Of a DNA stretch of 64,000 bases, positions 57,201-64,000 are shown one piece after another (position 1 is the first letter of the stretch; each line of letters opens with the position of its first letter). Location: assembly GCF_963676685.1 (NCBI RefSeq), contig NC_092346.1, positions 95,469,917-95,533,916 of the forward strand. The letters are read 5' to 3'. The notes under the pieces were generated by a model. The model did not search any database. It was given only the letters and a program-made list of their open reading frames with translations, and had not been told where the DNA came from. A program made the translations under genes and the position numbers. Source of the stretch: Mytilus edulis. Taxonomy: Eukaryota; Mollusca; Bivalvia; Mytilida; Mytilidae.

Positions 57201-59672
57201 AGTAAACGTCATCAGGAATCGTCAAAACCAGAAGAGTATAAATAATATCGTTTGGAAACAAACGAATTCAACAAATTCTAAAAGACATGTGCAAGGAAAT
57301 GATAACATTTCATTTACAAATATCTTTTTACACAGTGTAGCGTTTGTTAATTGAAATTGCATCTATGCATGCCTATTTTCACACAGAACAGGGACTATAC
57401 AAGTTTAAAATTGCAATTACGGGTCTTTTAACACAGCTGGGGCGCTAAGCTAATCTGAAGTACACTTACATACATGTCTCTGTACACCTTAAAAAAAAAC
57501 ACAATCTGCCACAAAAATTTCTGTTTTTTCTTCTCTCTCTCTCAATTATTCTAATGAATGAAGAATGCAAAAAAAAGTTAGGAATATACTACAGGTATAT
57601 AGACATAAAATATGTTATCGTTACACTTGACACGTTCCAATACACAAAATCTGTTATCGTTACACTTGACACGTTTATATAAGTACATGAAAACTGTTAA
57701 CGTTATACTTGACACAATTATAGACTTCATATCTTCTATCGTTGCACTCATGGTAATTCATTTTCATTTTTGAACAGGTCCTGGTTTCCTGTTTGATTCC
57801 AGTACAGCTCATTCCGAACGAGAAGTTAGTGGTAATGGACGAATGTTGAAATCTGACATCACAACGCTGAAAAAGAATACAACCCGCCATGTTAAAAAGT
57901 TTAAAGGTAAATGTATGTAGCGTCTATGTGATGCATGTTTATGTGTTACTGTAAATGTTTTACTTCTAGAAAGACTTAATTAGATTTGGTTCTTATTTCG
58001 TCTAGTGTCCAACTAGTGTCTCTTAATGAGAATAATTGCAATGAATTGACAAAATACAGCTATAATTGGTTAACGTACTCTCAAGCATATCGTATATTGG
58101 TTTCCGAGATTTCGTATCCAGTCTTCCTGGAAAGGTGTTGTTTAGAAGGGATTTGAACTCGGGTGTCTTTTTCGGAGGCGCTTGACATTATTCGTTTATA
58201 TGTGGATTTTTTTTCTAAATTTTCAATGAACATATGTACATGTATTCGTATTTAAAGTATTTATCAATTCACGACAATACTATAATAATCTAACAACACA
58301 AAACAAACTCTTAATAGATCAAATGTACTGTAAATGTCAAATTTAACCACTTCGAATGTAAGGTATACAATTCCCTGTACCAATTCAGGAATATGACAAT
58401 TGTTGTCCATTCGTTTGATATGTTTTATCATTTGATTTTGCCATTTGATTATAGACTTTCCGTTATGAATTTTCCTCTGAGTTCAGTATTTTTGTGATTA
58501 TACTTTTTTCCATGCAATTTTTAGACATTTGTTTCAGTTTAAATTCAATTGAAAGGTGTATCTTCCTCTGACAAACATTAGTTACAACCTTCGACAAAAT
58601 CGAATGTTTTATAAAAAGCTTTATGTGGACCAAATTCACTACAGAAAATGATGATGGTCAATGCATGTGGCGGAAACATTGTTTGAAGCAAAAAATGTCA
58701 AAATGCAGCAAACATATAGTCAATATTTGGAGACGTTTTTAGAATTCGTTTAATATGTTAACTCGTAAGAATCATGGTATATATTGTACATGATAATTTA
58801 CTCAAGAGTTAAAATAGCCGTTTTGTTCAACACCACGTTGGTTATGGTATACAGTTAAAACTAATAATCTGTGATTGTTTTTAGTGAACGATGATTTTTT
58901 TTCTCTGCTGAATTGTTAACCAGATTTTAGAAAACATATTTGTTCGATAAATACCTTGATTTTCTGTTTAGGATCGGCAATAAACAGAAAGCTTTGTCGA
59001 TTGCGTCTCCACATACCATTTATATTTAGATATGATGATAAATACATGTTTCTCGTTACAGCAGGGAAGGCGTTCCCGTGGGACGACCCTTCTCAGGATA
59101 CTGGTAGGACAGAAAAGGGGAAACTTTTAGATGAAAGTGACGCAAAGAAGCTACGTAAATATTGTGGAGTAATTGGAACACGGCCATTTAGAGACACGGG
59201 TCGTTATTATTATGAGGCGATGATTTCTTTTCGTATACATGTCAATCTGGTTAGAAATGCATTAATATTTGAAGTTGGTCTCGGCCGTTGGGATAGTATC
59301 CATGCAAGCTTTTACGTTGGTGCACAGTCATATGCATGGTCGTTTTCAGCAGAAAGATGTAACGAGCATAAACAACTTTGTCACAAATTTCGCCATAAGA
59401 GGACGCTTTTGTTGCATTCTCCATTATCCTCCGACACTGCTGGTACTGTGATGACGATGACATACGGGTTCTTGGTGGATGTTGACAATCGTCAGTGGTC
59501 TATAATTGACAACCTCAGCCAGAAGATTCTGTATAGTTTCAGAAATCTTGACTTCAGCGAACCACTCTGGCCTGTATTTGGTACTTACAACCCATATTCT
59601 GCACATGTAGAGATGCATCTAAAATCAGGTAGCTCTGTTGGTAAAATACCTGCAATTGCTACATTGATATAA
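51199..59672 (+). CDS. TRIM-like protein: RING, two B-boxes, coiled coil, filamin repeat, SPRY-like (5' end missing)
   Basis: Join of 51199-51285, 51945-52079, 52955-53518, 54249-55692, 57064-57096, 57778-57906, 58972-59672. Phases agree at every junction; 1030 codons then TAA. The RING is C3HC4 (Cys 289, 292, 308, His 310, Cys 313, 316, 328, 331, numbered from the first visible codon), so E3 ubiquitin ligase activity is likely. Two B-boxes follow (about 369-409 and 428-472), then a coiled coil (about 474-600), a filamin-type repeat (about 655-740) and a SPRY-like end with GRYYYEAMISF and FEVGLGRW. RING-B-box-coil-filamin is the TRIM45-type order; a SPRY after it is unusual. The first 262 residues are rich in Lys, Pro and Tyr, and carry a motif twice (VPKEPAVILDK in exon 2, VPKEPAIVLDK in exon 3); I do not recognise them. 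No initiator Met was found for the first exon, so more exons lie upstream. Whether the N-terminal exons and the RING exon are one transcript is inferred from phase only. Confidence 0.75.
51945..52079 (+). CDS. TRIM-like gene, second visible exon
   Basis: 45 codons, phase 0, acceptor atccacag, donor gtaggt. Carries AKDVFNVPKEPAVILDK, a relative of the motif in the next exon. Confidence 0.7.
52080..52954. other. TRIM-like gene intron
   Basis: No repeats or exons recognised. Confidence 0.5.
52955..53518 (+). CDS. TRIM-like gene, third visible exon
   Basis: 188 codons, phase 0, acceptor gttacag, donor AAG/gtgaga. Highly charged; SFREKVSYRNQEEWERTKPP, a predicted helical stretch ESIKKARQERMAKEKELI, then AKDDFDVPKEPAIVLDK. 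Confidence 0.8.
53840..54075 (+). repeat. Retrozyme relic, near-complete hammerhead with a core change
   Basis: Stem II and GAAACGCGCGTC are intact (54001-54024), but the core CTGATGA has become CTGCTGA (53994-54000) and stem I no longer pairs. A T/G-rich run precedes it. It sits in the intron before the RING exon. Confidence 0.8.
54249..55692 (+). CDS. TRIM-like gene, RING/B-box/coiled-coil/filamin exon
   Basis: 481 codons plus one base in a single exon. RING 54327-54455, B-boxes about 54567-54880, coiled coil about 54885-55260, filamin about 55425-55690. Acceptor ccattttaag has a weak polypyrimidine tract. Donor CCAG/gtaata. Confidence 0.93.
55735..56830 (+). repeat. Array of about three degraded retrozyme units in a TRIM intron
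   Basis: Hammerhead remnants near 55814 (gtcgacgaaacgtg), 56130 (cgtcttttgtcgac), 56468 (tgatgaactgtatgtcaacg, then aaactttcatctggcgta) and 56776 (gtcgacgcaacggg), spaced about 300-340 bp. Between them are versions of ccactgctggt, tgttcattttctgtaa and taactgtttat seen in the 60000-type units. No core is intact. Confidence 0.75.
57064..57096 (+). CDS. TRIM-like gene, 33-nt micro-exon
   Basis: Acceptor tattttcag, donor gtaagt, length divisible by three and phase 1 at both ends, encoding (G)EIDKRFGDIL plus the first base of Cys. The flanking exons also join in phase without it, so it could be optional. Confidence 0.65.
57100..57777. other. TRIM-like gene intron with a small tandem repeat
   Basis: 57608-57715 has three ~45-bp units around tgttatcgttacacttgaca. 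The plus ORF 57070-57354 is mostly intron read-through. Confidence 0.6.
57778..57906 (+). CDS. TRIM-like gene, linker exon
   Basis: 129 nt. Encodes PGFLFDSSTAHSEREVSGNG and a Lys-rich end; acceptor gaacag, donor G/gtaaat. Confidence 0.8.
57907..58971. other. TRIM-like gene intron
   Basis: No features recognised. Confidence 0.5.
58972..59672 (+). CDS. TRIM-like gene, last exon (SPRY-like)
   Basis: Acceptor ctgtttag; 232 codons plus TAA. Contains AFPWDDPSQDTG, GTRPFRDTGRYYYEA, FEVGLGRWD, YAWSFSAERC and LWPVFGTYNP, a pattern of SPRY/B30.2 strands. Confidence 0.88.
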
Positions 59673-60154
59673 CATTAGTAAAGAACGTTCACTTCATTAT
59701 TCTCCTTTCCAGTCACGTGTCTCTTTATAGTTCTTGATATCTATGATACTTAAAATATATATTATAGTTTGTAAATATAGTATACGATTATGAATAAATA
59801 GTTTTGTATTTATGATGACTACAGTAAATAATAAATGTTTTTTTAAGTTGCAAACTTTGGAAACAAACAATAAGTAAATAGGACAACGGTTATGAATGGA
59901 AAAAAAAGATGTGATACGGTCACTTGTCGTCACTATATATTTTGAAAATCGTTAGAAAGAGAATGTCTATATTTATAAATTAACTGTTTACAAAATTTAG
60001 AATTTTTTGAAATACTAAGGCTTTTCTACCTCGGGCATAGATTACCTTAGCTGTATTTGGAAACACTTTTAGGAATTTTGGATCTCTATGCTCTCCAACT
60101 TCGTACTTTATTTGGCTTTTTTTTTTTTTTTTTTTTTAACTTTTTTGGATTCGA

Positions 60155-60198
60155 GCGTCACTGATGAGTCTTTTGTAGACGAAACGCGCGTCTGGCGT
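60155..60198 (+). ncRNA. Hammerhead ribozyme 1 (intact core)
   Basis: Stem I GCGTCA (60155-60160) pairs with TGGCGT (60193-60198). Core CTGATGA at 60161-60167; stem II GTC/GAC (60168-60170, 60178-60180); GAA core 60181-60183; the stem III strand ACGCGCGT (60184-60191) is self-complementary. Predicted cleavage after C60192. All conserved core bases are present. Confidence 0.88.
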
Positions 60199-60520
60199 AT
60201 GTATAAAATTTAGTCCTTGTATCTATGATGAGTTTATTTACAACCACTGGGTCGATGCCACTGCTGGTAGAGATTTATTTCCCCGAGGGTATCACAAGCC
60301 CAGTGGTCAGCACTTTTTGTGCTGACATGAATTATCATTGATATTGTTATATTTATAAATTAACTGTTTACAAAATTTTGAATTTTTTGAAATACTAGGG
60401 CTTTTCTACCTCAGGCATAGATTACCTTAGCTGTATTTGGAAACATTTTTAGGAATTTTGGATCTCTATGCTCTTCAACTTCGTACTTTATTTGGCTTTT
60501 TTTAACTTTTTTGGATTCGA

Positions 60521-60562
60521 GCGTCACTGATGAGTCTTTTGTAGACGAAACGCGTCTGGCGT
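60521..60562 (+). ncRNA. Hammerhead ribozyme 2 (intact core, shorter stem III)
   Basis: Stem I GCGTCA (60521-60526) with TGGCGT (60557-60562); CTGATGA 60527-60533; GAA 60547-60549; stem III ACGCGT, two bases shorter than in ribozyme 1. Predicted cleavage after C60556, 364 nt from the first site. Confidence 0.83.
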
Positions 60563-61092
60563 ATATATAAAATTTAGTCCTGGTATCTACACTGTAAATC
60601 TAAGTGTTAATAAATAGAACACTGCTTGAACGCTTTTTTGTAACACTTTTTGAACGTGTAATGGTGTTCCAAATGTTTACACGTCTAGTGTTCATCAATT
60701 GAATGTGTGGTGTCCAGTTTTTAATGCCTTTGTGTTTCATTTTTGAACACTTGATGTTAGAGACCTTAACATTAGTGTTCAACGATTTAACGTGTCCGAA
60801 TGTTCAAAATCTTAATACGTCGACGCGAACAACAGCCATGTAACACTTTTTGAACACACTGAACATGTTCAAAACCAGAAATGTTAAGATCCAGAACACC
60901 AGATGTTAACATTCAGAACAGTTGACATAGGTGTTCAAAGTGATGGCGTTCAAATGTAGAACATGTTCTATTTTCAAGCGTACATAATGTTCCATAAATA
61001 CTAAACTTAATTAAACTGTTATAAAAACTATATTGAATCAGGCAAAATATAACAATAAAACATATTTTAACAAGTAATTCTTTATATAATCA

Positions 61093-61395
61093 AATGAATA
61101 AAGGCAGATGTGGTGTGAGTGCCAATGAGGCAACTCTCCATCCAAATAACAATTTAAAAAAGTAAACCATTATAGGTTAAAGTACGGCCTTCAACACGGA
61201 GCCTTGGCTCACACCGAACAACAAGCTATATAGGGCCCCAAAATTACTAGTATAAAACCATTCAAACGGGAAAACCAACGGTCTAATCTATATAAACAAA
61301 ACGAGAAACGAGAAACACGTATATATTACATAAACAAACGACAACTACTGTACATCAGATTCCTGACTTAGGACAGGTGCAAACATTTGAGCATA
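61093..61395 (+). repeat. SINE-like family B (copy 2), nested
   Basis: Starts agatgtggtgtgagtgccaa, contains aaagtacggccttcaacacg, and ends near cctgacttaggacaggtgca. It matches 10193-10390 and extends further. Inside the TA-flanked element. Confidence 0.85.
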
Positions 61396-62179
61396 TATGT
61401 AAGACATGTAAAAAAAGTACACAAGAATACCTTATGATATCACAAGTAACAGTCAGTGAAATCACATACATAATGTTTTTAAATTGACTTCATATCACAA
61501 ATAAGTATTTACCCCTACATGAAAAGATAGTTGCTACATCATGTGTATCCTAACCGAAAAAGCATGTCAAAGTGATAAGTAGATAGTTTATGATATAGAT
61601 ATTTGTCACAATGAAAGTTTAAAAGTTTGCAAATTCCAAGAGTTCTTGTGCGATCACATACAATGAACGCTCCACTTTTCAGTGCATCTTCACTTAAAGC
61701 TATCAACTAAGTGGCATTTTATGTGTTGTTATCAACTTCCAAATGTCAAAGTCATCCACAACAAGTAATGTCTATGAGCCTATATATCCTGCAAAATAAA
61801 ATTTAAAATTAATAGAAGATATATAGTTTTTTTTTATAAAACATCAAATTATGCAATGATTGTTATGCTTTAATTTCGATATATACTAGAGTACAAATTG
61901 ATATTCTATGGCACTGAAATGCAAGTTTTGACATTATAAATTACAAAAGTCGATTTCTTGACCTAAGGTATACAGATATAGAAATGATACACCCACATAA
62001 GCTATTAATACACACATATTGTCATACCTTTTTTGATATCTTTTTTTTCCAACACTTTATAGCATGCAGAAATGACCTTCGTGGGATTATTGGCTACCGG
62101 TTCCTAATTCAAACATTTCAATCTAACGATTCCTGCAAATAAAAAAAAAACGAATGCATTTTCTAAGTCAACTGAAATG

Positions 62180-62475
62180 GTGTTCCAAATGTTTACACCA
62201 GTGTTCATCAATTGAATGTGTGGTGTTCAGTTTTTAATGCCTTTGTGTTTCACTTTTGAACACTTGATGTTAGAGTTATTTAACACTTAGTGTTCATCAT
62301 TTGAATATGTGGTGTTCAGTTTTTAATGCCTTTGTGTTTCATTTTTGAACACTTCATGTTAGAGTTCTAAACACTTAGTGTTCATCAAATGAATGTGTGG
62401 TGTTCAGTTTTTAATGCCTTTGTGTTTCATTTTTGAACACTTGATGTTAGAGTTCTTAACACTTAGTGTTCAGCG
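62180..62475 (+). repeat. ~89-bp tandem repeat, three-plus copies
   Basis: gtgttcatca followed by tggtgttcagtttttaatgc and gaacacttgatgttagagtt, near 62201, 62290 and 62379. A related copy is at 60680-60780 near the element's left end. Confidence 0.85.
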
Positions 62476-63434
62476 ATCTTCAGCTAATATACGTGGATAA
62501 CTTGGCAACAATCATCATTTATTCTGTATAACAGACAGACGATCACAGACTGGTTATTCATCAGTTTAGGAAATCATTTGTTATGAACGTTTAATCTAAA
62601 TCCTGTTCTTTAATTCGTCTTTTATTTTGTTGAATATTTGGATATAACAGTTATGAATATTTGACAAATATATATCTGACATGAGAAAATAACAAGGAAG
62701 CCATCGAACTACCTATGGAGATTATCCTAACTTGTTACTCACTTCTTTCATGTTCATATGGGATAGAAGTCCCTTCTCCAGTTCTCTTCCTTATGTGTAT
62801 CCATTCTTCGTTAAACCGCCTAAATCACCAGCCGATATCTGTTTCCGGTATTTGGTACCCTGGTATATTTTTTTTTAACGCGATGTGTTCAAAATTTCGA
62901 GCGATTTGAACACTGATTGAACATGTAATGTTAATAAACTGAACGGATCATGAAATAAGATAAACATCGACATATTTTAATTACGATATTATCATAACAG
63001 GCCTAATTGATATGCATTATTTTGTCACTTATAAGTAAAACTAGTAATAATAATAAAATAAGTTCATAAACTATACATATATCATGTATATGCCAGCTTG
63101 GAAGTTTAATATTTCCCAATTACTTAAATATTAGTAAAAAATTCACAAGATCATCATCCTGCGTATACATTCATATATTTTAATGAATTTCTTTTTGAAT
63201 TTGCCAATTAGAAGGATAGAAAATCGGACAAACGACTGTCTTCTTTTTTTTTAATCAGAATTTGAACACTGGTGTTCACTGTGTCTGAACACACATGTAA
63301 ATAGTTTTAACACAAACGTTAAAACTTTGAACACGTCTCTAAGCATTAACATATGACGTTAAAATATTAAACATTCGGTGTACAGATTTTGAACGCGTCC
63401 GGACGCGTCAGGCGTCAGGTATATTTACAGTGTA

Positions 63435-64000
63435 TGATGAGTTTATTAACAGGACCAGAAATGGTAAGGATGTTATGATCTGCAGGCTTTTTAGGCTAAA
63501 CTGGTTTTTTTCTGAAAGACTTATTATCTATAAATGACGTGATTTATCAAGTGTGTGTGTCCCTATGATTTTGAAACCATTATAGATAGGTAAAACTGTA
63601 AATAACAAAAATGATCAGCAGGGCTACTAATACATATTAGTTAAAAACTTAAAAGATACATATTAGTCTTAATTGTCAGTCGATTCTTCTTTTTGGAACT
63701 ACTGCCCTTAAATGATGACTTTAACCACTTGTTAAGCTGAATAACAAATTGTTCAACAAAACAAAACTTCAGTAATTTTCTTAAATGAGGGTTTGCTCTT
63801 AAATGTTTATTTTTTTTTTAAATCTATAGTAGAATAAAGAGAAGCAGAAAATATATCTGCAATGCAAGATCATCAACAAAAAAGTGATATAGTCATAGAC
63901 TATATCGTTGTTGAGGATGCTAATATATCAAGGTGAGCTATACGCCCTCTTTAGAGCATTTGTTTGAATATCCGTAAACACATGAATTCCTGCTTTCTTG
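63435..64000. other. Right flank, no gene seen
   Basis: About 20 bp of retrozyme sequence resumes after the element, then unrelated AT-rich DNA. A short palindrome gatatagtc / gactatatc is at 63885-63905. Confidence 0.45.

Larger units (their letters stand above)
59960..60589 (+). mobile_element. Retrozyme-like repeat, about 1.6 units, two hammerhead ribozymes
   Basis: Unit period 364-380 bp. The element begins near tataaattaactgtttacaa and repeats aattttttgaaatactaggg (60001 and 60381). Each unit has a polyT tract, then a hammerhead, then ccactgggtcgatgccactg and a cagcac/gtgctg hairpin. Small non-autonomous retroelements spread with type I hammerheads (retrozymes) are known in metazoans including bivalves. 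The right side is interrupted at 60590 by another element. Confidence 0.85.
60590..63432. mobile_element. 2.84-kb non-autonomous element, TA-flanked
   Basis: Ends CACTGTAAAT (60590-60599) and inverted ATTTACAGTG (63423-63432), flanked by TA on both sides (60588-60589, 63433-63434). Removing it joins ggtatc-TA-tgatgagtttatt, the continuous retrozyme sequence (compare 60218-60240). No transposase is encoded. The termini and interior are packed with GAACA/TGTTC words. TA duplication suggests the Tc1/mariner group; unproven. Confidence 0.85.

Overview
The window is eukaryotic and intron-rich. It looks like a bivalve mollusc, most likely a mussel (Mytilus-type): the sequence is strongly AT-rich, short exons are separated by long introns with GT-AG junctions, and dispersed families that I associate with mussel genomes are everywhere (a tRNA-SINE-like family, hammerhead-ribozyme retrozyme repeats, and elements carrying a central ~166-bp tandem array). 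The species call is inference.

Three host genes can be supported. (1) The 3' end of ATP6AP2 (V-ATPase accessory protein 2 / prorenin receptor), + strand, with two exons at 5751-5870 and 7784-7990. Its upstream exons lie off the left edge, and the intron to their right begins with a 4.7-kb repeat element (229-4894). (2) A complete GRTP1-type Rab-GAP (TBC domain), - strand, assembled from ten exons between 38514 (start codon) and 17131 (stop), 334 codons over 21 kb. (3) A + strand TRIM-like gene with at least seven coding exons from 51199 to 59672 (at least 1030 codons, 5' end not found). It encodes an uncharacterised N-terminal region, RING, two B-boxes, coiled coil, filamin repeat and a SPRY-like C-terminus. 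ATP6AP2 and GRTP1 converge; GRTP1 and the TRIM gene diverge across a ~12-kb repeat-filled interval.

Most of the rest is mobile DNA. Layout: 229-4894, element with about 27 copies of a 166-bp unit, and its short relative in reverse orientation at 21375-22126 with about 3.5 copies; 6420-7690 and 11180-11440, reverse transcriptase relics; 9900-10600, SINE mosaic; 11768-13062 and 23278-24140, another element family with internal repeats and a nested MITE; 28195-29745 plus 33991-34190, one 42-bp minisatellite split by an ORF-less LTR retrotransposon (29746-33990) whose two 659-bp LTRs look identical; 35331-36131, a third element with internal ~168-bp repeats; 39511-44356, a probable DNA transposon with a frameshifted transposase and a nested MITE that has a G24/C21 hairpin; 59960-60589, a retrozyme-like repeat with two intact hammerhead cores 364 bp apart, interrupted by a 2.84-kb TA-flanked element (60590-63432).

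The most interesting signals are the hammerhead retrozymes and their decayed relatives inside and beside the TRIM gene, the ORF-less LTR element with recognisable primer-binding and polypurine sites, the copy-number contrast between the two 166-bp-array elements, and the unusual domain order and decayed duplicate exons of the TRIM-like gene.
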